From NCBI RefSeq assembly GCF_042666655.1, contig NZ_JBHTDE010000001.1:496001-560000 (forward strand): a stretch of 64,000 nt of DNA. The letters are read 5' to 3'. The notes under the pieces are model-generated. The model was not told the origin of the DNA and searched no databases. It saw only the letters and a list, made by a program, of their open reading frames with translations. A program made the translations under genes and the position numbers. This stretch comes from Paracraurococcus sp042666655 (lineage in GTDB: Bacteria; Pseudomonadota; Alphaproteobacteria; Acetobacterales; Acetobacteraceae). Every line of letters begins with the position of its first letter. Within the stretch, counting starts at the first letter, position 1. This document shows positions 24,817-33,576 of the stretch, piece by piece.

Positions 24817-25794
24817 ATGCTCGACCGCCGCACCCTGCTGCTGGGTGCCACCACCCTGCCGCTCGCCGCGCCTGCCCTGGCGCAGTCCACCGATTGGCCG
24901 AACCGCCCGGTGCGGGTGGTCATCCCCTGGCCACCGGGCGGCTCGACCGACGTGCTGGCCCGCATCGTCTGCGAGCAGCTCACCCAGAAGCTCGGCCAGA
25001 CCTTCGTGCTGGAGAACCGGCCCGGCGCGTCCGGCAACATCGGCATGGACGCGATCGCCAAGGCGGCGCCCGATGGCTACACCCAGGGGCCGGCGACCAT
25101 CGCCAACCTGTCCATCGCGCAGTTCCTCTACGCCAAGCTGCCGTTCAATCCGGAGACCGACTTCTCGGTCATCTCGATGCACTGGGAGCTGCCGAACGTC
25201 GTGGTGGCGCCGGCGCATTACACCCCGCCGAACACGCTGCGCGAGTTCATCGACTGGGCGAAGTCGCGGCCGAAGGGCGTCAGCTTCGGCAGCCCCGGCG
25301 TCGGCACCACGGCGCACCTGTCGGGCAGCGGCTTCTGCGACCGGCTGAAGATCGACGGCCAGCACGTGCCCTTCCGCGGCGCGGCGCAGATCATCCCCGC
25401 CATGCTGTCGGGCGACCTGACCTTCGCCATCGACAACCTGGCCAGCTACCTGCCGGTGATCGCCGAAGGCCGGATGAAGGCCTATGCGGTGACCAGCCCG
25501 GAGCGTTGGCCGACGCTGCCGAACATCCCGACCATGGCGGAAGCCGGGGTGCCCGACTTCGTCATCACGTCGTGGTGCACCTGGGTCGGGCCGGCAGGCA
25601 TGCCGCGGCCGATCATCGACAAGGTGAACGCGGCGCTGAAGGAGATCGCCGCCGACCCGGCGGTGCAGCAGCGCTTCCTGCAGACGGGGGCGAAATGCGT
25701 ATGGTCGACGCCGGAGGATGCGGCGGCGCATGCCGCCAGGCAGCGGCCGATGCTGGCGGAGATGGTGAAGATCAGCGGCGCGCGGATGGAATAG
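24817..25794 (+). CDS. Tripartite tricarboxylate transporter (Bug/TctC) substrate-binding protein
   Basis: A 325-residue periplasmic binding protein, complete. MLDRRTLLLGATTLPLAAPALAQ is a clear export signal with the cut after ALA-Q. The mature part runs WPNRPVRVVIPWPPGGSTD, RPGASGNIGMDAIAKAAPDGYT, SFGSPGVGTTAHLSG, FRGAAQIIPAMLSGDL. All are Bug family hallmarks that form the carboxylate-binding pocket. It is very like the partial gene at 1-628. No TctAB genes adjoin it, so it must use membrane components encoded elsewhere or act as a sensor ligand-binding protein. It ends at repeat copy B. Confidence 0.95.
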   Translation: MLDRRTLLLGATTLPLAAPALAQSTDWPNRPVRVVIPWPPGGSTDVLARIVCEQLTQKLGQTFVLENRPGASGNIGMDAIAKAAPDGYTQGPATIANLSIAQFLYAKLPFNPETDFSVISMHWELPNVVVAPAHYTPPNTLREFIDWAKSRPKGVSFGSPGVGTTAHLSGSGFCDRLKIDGQHVPFRGAAQIIPAMLSGDLTFAIDNLASYLPVIAEGRMKAYAVTSPERWPTLPNIPTMAEAGVPDFVITSWCTWVGPAGMPRPIIDKVNAALKEIAADPAVQQRFLQTGAKCVWSTPEDAAAHAARQRPMLAEMVKISGARME

Positions 25795-25797
25795 GAA

Positions 25798-25948
25798 GCA
25801 AGGCCAGGGAGGAAGTATCCTCCCGTTGAACGCAGTGCGTCCAACCCTCCTCGATTTTTCCGGGTCGGCATACGCCGCGCGGCAGGTGCCAACCCACAGA
25901 AATAGATGAGGGGGCCTGGGGGAGAATACCTTCTCCCCCAGCCTTTCC
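25798..25948. repeat. Dispersed palindromic element, full-length copy B
   Basis: About 150 bp that fill the gap between two convergent genes almost exactly. The left end is GCAAGGCCAGGGAGGAAG with a TATCCTCCC hairpin, the centre is CGGCATACGCCGCGCGG with its mate CAGGTGCCAACCC, and the right hairpin is GGGGGAGAATACCTTCTCCC, ending GCCTTTCC. The two halves are imperfect inverted repeats over roughly 65-70 bases each. Confidence 0.7.
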
Positions 25949-27535
25949 TCAGAATCGCAGCGGCGTCGCCTGCACCACCAGCGGCAGCGCCCGCACCGCG
26001 GCCAGCACCGGCTCCGGGATCGGCCCGTCCAGGCTCACCAGGCAGATCGCGTCGCCGCCCTGCGCTGCGCGGCCCAGGTGGAAGGTGGCGATGTTGATGC
26101 CGGCATTGGCCAGCACCATCCCGAACCGGCCGATGAAGCCCGGCTTGTCCTCGTTCGTCACGTAGAGCATGTCGGGCGCGAAGTCGGCCTCGACCGCGAT
26201 GCCCTTGATCTCCACCAGCCGCGGCCGGCTGTCGCCGACCAGCGTGCCGGCGATGCTCTTCTCCGCCCGGTCGGTGACGATGGTGACGCGCAGCAGGGAG
26301 GCATAGTCGCCGCGGCGCTCGTGCACCGTCTCGGCGACCTCGATCCCCCGCTCCTTCGCCACCACCGGGGCGTTGACCATGTTCACCGCGCCCATCAGCG
26401 GCGCGAGCACGCCGGCGAGTGCCGCGGCGGTCAGCGGCCGGCGGTTCAGCTCGGCGACATGGCCCTCGTACTCGACGCGGATCGCCTTGATCTCGGCCCC
26501 CTGCACCGCGGTCAGCTGCCCGGCCATGCCGCCCAGCAGCTGGGCCAGCGCCATGTAGGGCTTGAGGCGCGGCGCCTCCTCCGCGGTGACCGAGGGCATG
26601 TTGATGGCGTTGGAGACCGCCCCCGTCAGCAGGTAGTCGGCCATCTGGTCGGCCACCTGCAGCGCCACGTTCTCCTGCGCCTCGGCGGTCGCGGCGCCCA
26701 GATGCGGGGTGCAGACGACGTTCTCGAGACCAAACAGCGGGCTCTCGGTCGCCGGCTCCGTCTCGAAGACATCGAGCGCGGCGCCGGCGACATGGCCCGA
26801 CTTCAGCGCGTCATACAGCGCCGCCTCGTCCACCAGCCCGCCGCGGGCGCAGTTGATGATGCGCACGCCCTTCCGCAGCTTGGCGATGTTCTCGCGCGAG
26901 AGGATGTTGCGGGTCTGCTCGGTCAGCGGGGTGTGCAGGGTGACGAAGTCGGCCCGCTCCAGCAGCTCGTTCAACTCGACCTTCTCGACGCCAAGCTCGA
27001 CCGCGCGCTGCGCCGACAGGAAGGGATCGAAGGCGACGACCTTCATGTGCAGCCCGACCGCGCGGTCGGCGACGATGGAGCCGATATTGCCGCAGCCGAT
27101 CAGCCCGAGCGTCTTGCCGAACAGCTCGACGCCCATGAAGCGGTTCTTCTCCCACTTCCCGGCCTTGGTGGAGGCGGAGGCCTCCGGCAGCTGCCGGGCG
27201 AGGGCGAACATCATGGCGATGGCGTGTTCCGCCGTGGTGATGGCGTTGCCGTAGGGCGTGTTCATCACCACGACGCCGCGCGCGGTGGCGCTGGTGACGT
27301 CGACGTTGTCGACGCCGATGCCGGCGCGGCCGACGACCTTGAGGTTCGGCGCGGCCTCCATCAGCTCGCGCGTCACCTTCGACGCGCTGCGCACCGCCAG
27401 CCCGTCATAGGGGGCGATGATGGCGCGCAGCTCGGCCGGCGACAGGCCCGGCCGGAAGTCCACCTCGATGCCGCGCCGCTTGAAGATCTCGATCGCGGCG
27501 GGGGAGAGCTTGTCGGAGATGAGGACGCGCGGCAT
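25949..27535 (-). CDS. serA: D-3-phosphoglycerate dehydrogenase
   Basis: First enzyme of serine synthesis, oxidising 3-phosphoglycerate to 3-phosphohydroxypyruvate with NAD. At 528 residues it is the long form. It opens MPRVLISDKLSPAAIEIFKRRG. The nucleotide-binding domain carries GLIGCGNIGSIVADRAVGL, and catalytic-region segments are LKVVGRAGIGVDNVD and CARGGLVDEAAL. An intervening domain follows, then a C-terminal ACT domain (MLYVTNEDKPGFIGRFGMVLANAGINIATF), usually the serine-feedback site. Its ATG overlaps the serC stop as ATGA, so serC-serA are coupled. Confidence 0.97.
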   Translation of the reverse strand: MPRVLISDKLSPAAIEIFKRRGIEVDFRPGLSPAELRAIIAPYDGLAVRSASKVTRELMEAAPNLKVVGRAGIGVDNVDVTSATARGVVVMNTPYGNAITTAEHAIAMMFALARQLPEASASTKAGKWEKNRFMGVELFGKTLGLIGCGNIGSIVADRAVGLHMKVVAFDPFLSAQRAVELGVEKVELNELLERADFVTLHTPLTEQTRNILSRENIAKLRKGVRIINCARGGLVDEAALYDALKSGHVAGAALDVFETEPATESPLFGLENVVCTPHLGAATAEAQENVALQVADQMADYLLTGAVSNAINMPSVTAEEAPRLKPYMALAQLLGGMAGQLTAVQGAEIKAIRVEYEGHVAELNRRPLTAAALAGVLAPLMGAVNMVNAPVVAKERGIEVAETVHERRGDYASLLRVTIVTDRAEKSIAGTLVGDSRPRLVEIKGIAVEADFAPDMLYVTNEDKPGFIGRFGMVLANAGINIATFHLGRAAQGGDAICLVSLDGPIPEPVLAAVRALPLVVQATPLRF

Positions 27536-28713
27536 CAGGCGGCAACCTTGTTCTGCTCGGCCTCGACCTGGGCGAAGGCCCAGTCGATCCAGGGGAGGAG
27601 GGCGGCGATGTCGGCGGTCTCGACCGTGGCGCCGCCCCAGATGCGCAGGCCCGGGGGCGCGTCGCGGTAGTTGGCGGCATCCAGCGCGACGCCCTCCTTC
27701 TCCAGCAGGCCGGAGAGCTTCTTGGCCGCCGCCGCCTGGGCCTCGGCATCCAGCGCCTGGAACCAGGGTGCGACGATCCTCAGGCAGATCGAGGTGCAGG
27801 ACCGCGTCGCCGGGTCTTCCGCAAGGAAGTCCACCCAGGGGGTCCTCGCCACCCAGGCCGCGACGGCGGCGAGGTTGCCCTCGGACCGCGCGACCAGGCC
27901 CTTCAGCCCGCCGACGCCTTCGGCCCACTTCAGGCCGTCGATCGCATCCTCGACCGCGAGCATCGAGGGCGTGTTGATCGTCTCGCCCTTGAAGATGCCC
28001 TCGTTGAGCTTGCCGCCCTTGGTCATGCGGAAGATCTTCGGCATCGGCCAGGCGGGCGTGTAGCTCTCGAGCCGGGCCACCGCGCGGGGGCTCAGCGCCA
28101 GCATGCCGTGCGCCGCCTCGCCGCCGAGGACCTTCTGCCAGGACCAGGTGACCACATCGAGCTTCTCGTAGGGCAGGTCCATGGCGAAGGCGGCGCTGGT
28201 CGCGTCGCAGATCACCAGGCCCTCGCGCTCGGTCGGGATGAAGTCGGCATCCGGCAGGCGGACGCCGCTGGTGGTGCCGTTCCAGACCATGACCAGGTCG
28301 CGCGTGCCGTCGAAGCCGGTCAGGTCGGGCAGCCGGCCATAGGGCGCGTCCAGGACGCGGGCATCCTTCAGCTTCAGCTGCTTCAGCACGTCGGTCGCCC
28401 AGTCCTTCGAGAAGGACTCCCAGGCGAGCACGTCGACGCCGCGGGCGCCGAGCAGCGACCACAGCGCCATCTCGACCGCGCCGGTGTCGGAGGCCGGGAC
28501 GATGCCGAGCCGCCAGCCCTCGGGCAGGCCGAGGATGGCCTTGGAGCGCTCGATCACCTCGGCGAGGCGGGCCTTGGGCTCCTTGGCGCGGTGGCTGCGG
28601 CCGAGGAAGGCGCCCGAGAGCGCGTCCAGCGTCCAGCCGGGACGCTTGGCGCAGGGACCTGAGGAGAAACGGGGATTGCTCGGACGCAGGTCCGGCTTGG
28701 TGGCGATCGCCAT
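27535..28713 (-). CDS. serC: Phosphoserine aminotransferase
   Basis: Second step of serine synthesis, converting phosphohydroxypyruvate and glutamate to phosphoserine and 2-oxoglutarate, with PLP. The 392-residue protein belongs to the alphaproteobacterial type: it starts MAIATKPDLRPSNPRFSSGPCAKRPGW, contains CDATSAAFAMDLPYEKLDVVTWSWQKVLGGEAAHG (the internal-aldimine Lys is in SWQKVLGG) and ends in a helical tail. The ATG at 28713 removes a non-conserved N-terminal extension present from 28800. It is upstream of and coupled to serA. Confidence 0.95.
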   Translation of the reverse strand: MAIATKPDLRPSNPRFSSGPCAKRPGWTLDALSGAFLGRSHRAKEPKARLAEVIERSKAILGLPEGWRLGIVPASDTGAVEMALWSLLGARGVDVLAWESFSKDWATDVLKQLKLKDARVLDAPYGRLPDLTGFDGTRDLVMVWNGTTSGVRLPDADFIPTEREGLVICDATSAAFAMDLPYEKLDVVTWSWQKVLGGEAAHGMLALSPRAVARLESYTPAWPMPKIFRMTKGGKLNEGIFKGETINTPSMLAVEDAIDGLKWAEGVGGLKGLVARSEGNLAAVAAWVARTPWVDFLAEDPATRSCTSICLRIVAPWFQALDAEAQAAAAKKLSGLLEKEGVALDAANYRDAPPGLRIWGGATVETADIAALLPWIDWAFAQVEAEQNKVAA

Positions 28714-28813
28714 GATGCGGCTCCCTTCCAGAAGCGAATGCGCCCCGGTGGGGGGGCGTGGCCCGGGGGGAGAGGTAGGACAGCCGGCGCGACGATGCAA
28801 CGCCGGCGTGAGG

Positions 28814-29590
28814 TCAGCCGAACAGGGACAGCAGGCTGCCGCCGCCGCTGCCGGCCTGGGCCATGACGTAGCGCTGGGCGAGCGCCTGCACCTTCCGCGG
28901 GTCCTGCAGGTCGGCGACCTTCATGCGGGCCGAGATGGCCCTCGCCTGGGTCTCGACCGACTGCACCGCGATCTGCGCCGGCAGGCCGAGCGCCCCGGTC
29001 ACCACCCGCCGCATCACCGCATTGCCGAGGATGCCGTAGACATCGGTCTTGGCCGCGGCGTTCTGGATGAAATAGAGCGCATCCGCCATGCCGGGATTCT
29101 GGACGTCCAGCCCCTGCTGGTACTGGTACTGGACATAGCCCTTGGTGAGATTGGCCAGCAGCGCCGGGTCGCGCAGCCCGGCCAGCCCCTTGGCCTTGAG
29201 GTCGAGCGTGGCGGCGGCGGCGGCGAAGCGGCTGTCGAGGCTGGCCAGAATCCCCTTGCCGTCCTTCGGGTCGGCCAGCAGCGCCCGCTGCACCAGCCCG
29301 GGATAGGCCGCCTGGTCGGCCAGGCCCATCGCCGGCAGCAGCACCGCCAGCACCCGCGGGTCCTGCAGCGCCGATTTCACGTCGCGCGCCTTGGCCACCG
29401 CCGTCTCGAACTGCTTGAGCGCGGTGATGGTGACCGGGTCCCTGCGCTCCGCCGCCACGCCCTTGGCCTCGGCGCCCTTCGCCTGGGCGGCCTTCAGCGC
29501 GACGATCGCCGAGGCGGCGTCACCGGCGGTGGTGCCGCCGGCCGACCCGCCGAACAGCGAGGCGACCAGCGAGGCGTTGAGCGAGAGCAT
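28814..29590 (-). CDS. DUF1217 family protein (flagellar-associated)
   Basis: A 258-residue protein of the DUF1217 family, found near flagellar genes in many alphaproteobacteria; its precise role is unknown. Visible family features are the repeated helical units with ALKQFETAVAKARDVKSALQDPRVLAVLLPAMGLADQAAYPGLVQRALLADPKD, here noted by its ends, and GVLQYQYQQG-like segments (GYVQYQYQQGLDVQNPGMADAL). A Ser/Gly-rich start, MLSLNASLVASLFGGSAGG, and a C-terminal SGGGSLLSLFG flank the core. It sits away from the three flagellar clusters, between serC and an SDR gene. No export signal is seen. Confidence 0.75.
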   Translation of the reverse strand: MLSLNASLVASLFGGSAGGTTAGDAASAIVALKAAQAKGAEAKGVAAERRDPVTITALKQFETAVAKARDVKSALQDPRVLAVLLPAMGLADQAAYPGLVQRALLADPKDGKGILASLDSRFAAAAATLDLKAKGLAGLRDPALLANLTKGYVQYQYQQGLDVQNPGMADALYFIQNAAAKTDVYGILGNAVMRRVVTGALGLPAQIAVQSVETQARAISARMKVADLQDPRKVQALAQRYVMAQAGSGGGSLLSLFG

Positions 29591-29723
29591 GGGCCGGCGC
29601 AGCCTGGCACGCCCCGGGTGAAGCTGGGGTTAAGCCGGCCCTGGTGCCGGCGAAAGCCTGCCCTTCGGCATCAGGCGGCCTGCCTCGCCCGGTCTAAGGC
29701 TGCGGGGCGCCCGCCGCGGCCGC

Positions 29724-30470
29724 TCAATGCCAGGCGGAGCCACCGTCGACGCCGAGCGCCGAGCCGGTGACGTAGCTGGCCTCGGCGCTGGTCAGGTACA
29801 GCACGGCTCCGGCGACCTCCTCGGCGGTGCCGAAGCGGCCCAGCGCATAGCGGGCGAGGAAGGCGCGCTCCGCCGCCGCCGGGTCGGGCTGGGCGGCCAT
29901 GGTCTGCTCGACCATCGGGGTCAGGATGGCGCCGGGGCAGACCGCGTTGACCCGGATGTTGTCAGGCGCCAGGTCGAGCGCCAGGCAGCGCGTCAGCATC
30001 AGCAGCCCGCCCTTCGAGGCGCCATAGGCACTGTAGTTCGGGCGGGGGATCAGCCCGGCGGCGGAGGCCAGGTTGACGATGCTGCCGCCGCCCGCCCGGC
30101 GCAGATGCGGCAGCGCGGCGTGGCAGACATGGAAGGGCCCGTCGAGGTTCACCGCCATCACCTCGCGCCAGAGCGCCGGCGTGGTCGCGGATGGGGCGGC
30201 GACGCGGCTGATGCCGGCGGCATTCACCACGGCGTCCAGCCCGCCGAGGGCCGCGGCCGCGGCATCGACCGCGGCGGCGACCGCCTCCGGGTCGGCGACG
30301 TCGACCGGGAGGCCGGGCACGCCAAGCTCGCCCGCGACCCGCGCCAGCGCCGCGGCGTCGCGGTCGAGCAGCGCGACCCTGGCGCCTTCGGCCAGGAAGC
30401 GCCGCGCGGTGGCGAGGCCGATGCCGGAGGCGGCGCCGGTGATCAGGGCATGGCGGTTGGCCAGTCGCAT
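29724..30470 (-). CDS. Short-chain dehydrogenase/reductase
   Basis: A 248-residue classical SDR. The cofactor motif TGAASGIG is at about residues 11-18, with NAAGISRVA and the catalytic YGASKGG (Tyr-x3-Lys) of the SxxAYGASKG type preceded by the catalytic Ser in IVNLASAAG. The C-terminal segment ITPMVEQT-like and SYVTGSALGVDGGSAWH is typical. Aspartate at the end of the second strand (ALLDRD) suggests NAD preference. The substrate (hydroxy acid, sugar or acyl) is not predictable. The start at 30470 gives the standard SDR N-terminus; the frame extends to 30512. Confidence 0.9.
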   Translation of the reverse strand: MRLANRHALITGAASGIGLATARRFLAEGARVALLDRDAAALARVAGELGVPGLPVDVADPEAVAAAVDAAAAALGGLDAVVNAAGISRVAAPSATTPALWREVMAVNLDGPFHVCHAALPHLRRAGGGSIVNLASAAGLIPRPNYSAYGASKGGLLMLTRCLALDLAPDNIRVNAVCPGAILTPMVEQTMAAQPDPAAAERAFLARYALGRFGTAEEVAGAVLYLTSAEASYVTGSALGVDGGSAWH

Positions 30471-30490
30471 CGCGCGCCTCGCAATTGGAA

Positions 30491-30511
30491 TGGCCGGCGC
30501 GAGGCCGGCCA
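30491..30511 (-). terminator. Hairpin downstream of dksA
   Basis: TGGCCGGC and GCCGGCCA form a perfect 8-bp stem with a 5-base loop, in the 69-base gap after the dksA stop on the minus strand. Following bases are only weakly T-rich, so terminator function is likely but not certain. Confidence 0.5.
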
Positions 30512-30539
30512 TGCTGGGATCGGGTACGGGGGGAGGGGC

Positions 30540-30956
<417 letters not shown>

Positions 30957-31087
30957 TGTCTGGACGACCCCATTCCGGCCGGGGCCCGGGCCTTGGCGCC
31001 CACCCCGAAGTTGGCCGGACCATACAGGTGGCCCACGGCGAAAGCCAAGGGGTTCCGCAGACGCAAATTGCTGATACTCGCGGCTTT

Positions 31088-31507
31088 TCACGGGATTGAC
31101 ACGGCAGCGTTCCAGCCGCGCCGGGCCAATTCCACCTTTGCGCGCAGGACCACGGCCTCAACCGCATCGCGCAGGAGTGGGTCCTCGCCAGCCTCTCCCA
31201 TCTCCAACGCGGCGAGCCGGGCGAGTCCCTTCGTGTCGCTCCCGTCATGCAGCAGGTCGCGCTGCAATGCCTGCAACTCTTTCAGGATCGATTCGGCGCG
31301 GCGCCATGCCGCCTGGTCCCGCGCCGCCCGGTCGTCGCCTTCCTGCAGCGCCAGCAGGCCGAGCCCGACCGGCCCGGCGGCTGCGGTGGCGGCGGTCCCG
31401 GCCGGCGCCTCGGCCCCCGGCGGGGCGAGGGCGAAGCCGGGCCGGCCGCCGCCGGCCCGCCTGGGCCCGGCCACGCCGCCCGCCGCTATCCTGCCGACCT
31501 GCTGCAT
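31088..31507 (-). CDS. fliX: Flagellar assembly regulator FliX
   Basis: A 139-residue class II flagellar assembly regulator. In Caulobacter FliX associates with FlbD and couples its activity to assembly of the basal body. A Gly/Ala/Pro-rich N-terminus is followed by a helical C-terminal half, WRRAESILKELQALQRDLLHDG through LRDAVEAVVLRAKVELARRGW, matching the family. The ATG at 31507 has AGGAGGG upstream and excludes an unlikely N-terminal extension from 31558. It is divergent from flgI, the arrangement known in Caulobacter, and its partner flbD is in cluster I. Confidence 0.85.
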   Translation of the reverse strand: MQQVGRIAAGGVAGPRRAGGGRPGFALAPPGAEAPAGTAATAAAGPVGLGLLALQEGDDRAARDQAAWRRAESILKELQALQRDLLHDGSDTKGLARLAALEMGEAGEDPLLRDAVEAVVLRAKVELARRGWNAAVSIP

Positions 31508-31560
31508 CCTGCCCTCCTGGCACCGATTTCTTCCGCCGCGCGGCAATCCCGGCCGCACGC

Positions 31561-31578
31561 CCCGGCAAGCCCTGCCGC
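31561..31578. promoter_or_regulatory. FlbD-like box upstream of flgI
   Basis: CCCGGCAAGCCCTGCCGC, an imperfect palindrome built as CGGCA-N5-TGCCG, is identical over 18 bases to 46167-46184 upstream of flgE. It ends 18 bases before the -24 element of the flgI promoter, compatible with an activator site. The sequence resembles the ftr elements bound by FlbD in Caulobacter as I recall them. Confidence 0.5.
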
Positions 31579-31596
31579 TTTTGCGGCCCGCGGGGC

Positions 31597-31612
31597 TGGC
31601 ATGCCGGGTGCA
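31597..31612 (+). promoter_or_regulatory. Sigma-54 promoter for the flgI operon
   Basis: TGGCAT-GCCGG-GTGCA with GG at 31598-31599 and GC at 31610-31611, exactly ten bases apart, as needed for sigma-54. The start of transcription would be near 31623, about 23 bases before the flgI GTG. Confidence 0.65.
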
Positions 31613-31645
31613 ACCACCCCGCCGACCTGCGGGACGGAGTGCAGC

Positions 31646-32785
31646 GTGGCCACAATTGCTTTCGCAAGGGCGAAGAGCGCCTGGGCGCTGGCGGCCATGA
31701 CGGCGCTCGCCGCCGTCCTGGCGGGCCTAACGCCGGCCGCGGCGCAGCCGGTGCGGATCAAGGACATCGCCGATGTCGAGGGCGTCCGCGACAACCAGCT
31801 GGTCGGCTATGGGCTGGTGGTCGGGCTGAACGGCACGGGGGACCGGCTGGCGACCTCGATCTTCACCCGGCAGACCCTGATCGGCATGCTGGAACGGCTC
31901 GGCGTCAACACCCGCGACAACGAGGCCAAGCTGGCGACCAAGAACGTCGCCGCGGTGATGGTCACCGCCAACCTGCCGGCCTTCGCCCGGCCCGGCAGCC
32001 GGATCGACATCGCGGTCTCGGCGCTGGGCGATGCCACCAACCTGCAGGGCGGCACCCTGCTGGTCACCCCGCTGCTGGGCGCGGACGGGGAGGTCTATGC
32101 GGTGGCGCAGGGGGCGGTCGCCACCGGCGCGGTCGCCGCCCGCGGGGCCGGGGCGAGCGTGATGCGCGGGGTGCCGACCAGCGCCCGCATAGCCTCGGGC
32201 GCCATCGTCGAGCGGGAGGTGCCCTATGCGCTGACCGGCCGGCCCAGCCTGCGCCTGGCGCTGCGCAACCCGGACCTGACCACGGCCCGGCGGATCGCCG
32301 CCGCGATCAACCGGGCGACCGGCGGCAGCCTGGCCGCGGCGACCGACCCGCGCACCGTGGCGCTGAACCTGGCCGGCCGCGACCCGATCGCCCTGCTGGG
32401 GGAGATCGAGCAATTGCGGGTCGAGCCCGACCAGGTCGCCCGGGTGGTGATCGAGGAGGCCAGCGGCACCATCGTCATGGGGGCCAACGTGCGGGTCTCC
32501 ACCGTGGCGATCGCCCAGGGGAACCTCACCATCCGCATCACCGAGACGCCGCAGGTCAGCCAGCCCAACGCGCTGGCGAACGGCCAGACCGTGGTGGTGC
32601 CGCGCACCAACATCGAGGTGGACGACCAGGCCGAGCGGCGGGTCGGCGTGCTGGCCGGCGGCATCACCCTGCAGGAGCTGGTGCGCGGGCTGAACGCGCT
32701 CGGCGTCGGGCCGCGCGACCTGATCTCGATCCTGCAGGCGGTGAAGGCGGCCGGCGCGCTGCAGGCCGAGATGGAGCTGCGCTGA
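31646..32785 (+). CDS. flgI: Flagellar P-ring protein FlgI
   Basis: Periplasmic protein of 379 residues that forms the P ring around the flagellar rod in the peptidoglycan layer. The GTG at 31646, with GGAG six bases upstream, gives a signal peptide ending in TPAAAQ. The mature protein runs VRIKDIADVEGVRDNQLVGYGLVVGLNGTGD, the family opening, and has VMVTANLPAFARPGSRIDIAVSALGDA, LAFLTG-like central repeats and a C-terminal NALGVGPRDLISILQAVKAAGALQAEMELR. Length and motifs are normal. It is first gene of a four-ORF transcription unit with a sigma-54 promoter. Confidence 0.95.
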   Translation: MATIAFARAKSAWALAAMTALAAVLAGLTPAAAQPVRIKDIADVEGVRDNQLVGYGLVVGLNGTGDRLATSIFTRQTLIGMLERLGVNTRDNEAKLATKNVAAVMVTANLPAFARPGSRIDIAVSALGDATNLQGGTLLVTPLLGADGEVYAVAQGAVATGAVAARGAGASVMRGVPTSARIASGAIVEREVPYALTGRPSLRLALRNPDLTTARRIAAAINRATGGSLAAATDPRTVALNLAGRDPIALLGEIEQLRVEPDQVARVVIEEASGTIVMGANVRVSTVAIAQGNLTIRITETPQVSQPNALANGQTVVVPRTNIEVDDQAERRVGVLAGGITLQELVRGLNALGVGPRDLISILQAVKAAGALQAEMELR

Positions 32786-32867
32786 TGACCGGCCCGCCGC
32801 GCCTTGATGGCGGCTTCGCCCGGCGGCGCCGGGCTACGCGGCAGGCCGGGATGGAGCTGCGCTGATG
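32761..32867. repeat. 27-bp direct repeat spanning the flgI-flgJ junction
   Basis: 32761-32787 and 32841-32867 are identical over 26 of 27 bases (GCAGGCCGAGATGGAGCTGC and GCAGGCCGGGATGGAGCTGC, continuing GCTGATG). The 53 bases between them contain a CGGCTTCGCCCGGCGGCGCC hairpin-prone stretch. Confidence 0.8.
32785..32865 (+). CDS. 26-codon coupling ORF between flgI and flgJ (hypothetical)
   Basis: Its ATG overlaps the flgI stop (TGATGA), and its own stop overlaps the flgJ start (TGATGG). The product would begin MTGPPRLDGG and be arginine-rich. It exists because the last 27 bases of flgI plus the stop are repeated 80 bases further on, so both ends read GATGGAGCTGCGCTGATG. It may simply keep ribosomes moving into flgJ. 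I do not expect a functional peptide. Confidence 0.3.
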   Translation: MTGPPRLDGGFARRRRATRQAGMELR

Positions 32868-33164
32868 GACCGTCCGCTCACCGCCGCCGAGCGTGCCGCC
32901 GCGCCGGCCAGGCTGCGCCAGGCGGCGCAGGCCTTCGAATCCCAGGCCTTCGCCCAATTGCTGCAGCCGGTCTTCGCCAGCGCCGATCCCAGCCGCGGCC
33001 GCTTCGGCGGCGGCGCGGCGGAGGCGCAGTGGCGGCCCATGCTGGTCGATGCCGTGGCGAAGCAGGCGGTCCGCGCCGGCCATGGGCTCGGCCTGTCCGA
33101 CGCCATCCTGCGGGCGCTGCTGCAACGCCAGGACGCCCCGCAACCCGAGGAACCCAGCCGATGA
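32865..33164 (+). CDS. flgJ: Rod-binding protein, FlgJ N-domain / CheL type
   Basis: A 99-residue protein matching only the rod-binding N-terminal part of FlgJ, without the muramidase domain. Recognisable are ARLRQAAQAFESQAFAQLLQPVF and WRPMLVDAVAKQAVRAGHGLGLSDAILRALL. In alphaproteobacteria such short forms (CheL) follow flgI and work as rod scaffolds with a separate muramidase. It starts within the stop of the small coupling ORF and its stop overlaps the next gene (ATGA). Confidence 0.85.
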   Translation: MDRPLTAAERAAAPARLRQAAQAFESQAFAQLLQPVFASADPSRGRFGGGAAEAQWRPMLVDAVAKQAVRAGHGLGLSDAILRALLQRQDAPQPEEPSR

Positions 33165-33571
33165 CCCTGATGATGGATGCACTGATCGCCGCCGGGCAGC
33201 GGCTGGCCGAGGCGCTGCGGGCCGAGAACGAGGCGCTGGCGGCGCTCGACCTGCCGCGCGCCGCGGGCCTGTCCACCGCCAAGCTGCAGGCGACCGATGC
33301 CTTCGCCGCCGCCTATGCCGCGGCGGCGAAAACCGGGACCAGGGCGGAAGGCGCTGCACGGCATGACGCGGCGGCGCTGACGACGCGGCTGCAGAGCCTG
33401 GGCGAGGAGAACCGCCGCCTGTTGCAGCGGGCCATCGCCATCCAGTCGCAGGTGATCGAGACGATCGCCGGGGCGGCCCTGCCGCGGGCGGCGGCGCCGG
33501 GCTATGGCGCGGCGGGCCGGCCCGCCGCGCTGCGGCAGGCGCCGGCCCTGGCCATGGCGACGCGGGCCTGA
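33161..33571 (+). CDS. FlgN-like flagellar chaperone (putative)
   Basis: A 136-residue, mostly helical protein. Its position after flgJ and the heptad-like pattern (MDALIAAGQRLAEALRAENEALAALDLPRA and LTTRLQSLGEENRRLLQRAIAIQSQVIETI, given by their ends) suggest a FlgN-type export chaperone for the hook-associated proteins FlgK and FlgL. The C-terminus is Ala/Pro-rich and ends ALAMATRA. Identity to known FlgN is not strong, so this is a context-supported call. Confidence 0.6.
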   Translation: MTLMMDALIAAGQRLAEALRAENEALAALDLPRAAGLSTAKLQATDAFAAAYAAAAKTGTRAEGAARHDAAALTTRLQSLGEENRRLLQRAIAIQSQVIETIAGAALPRAAAPGYGAAGRPAALRQAPALAMATRA

Positions 33572-33576
33572 AAAGG

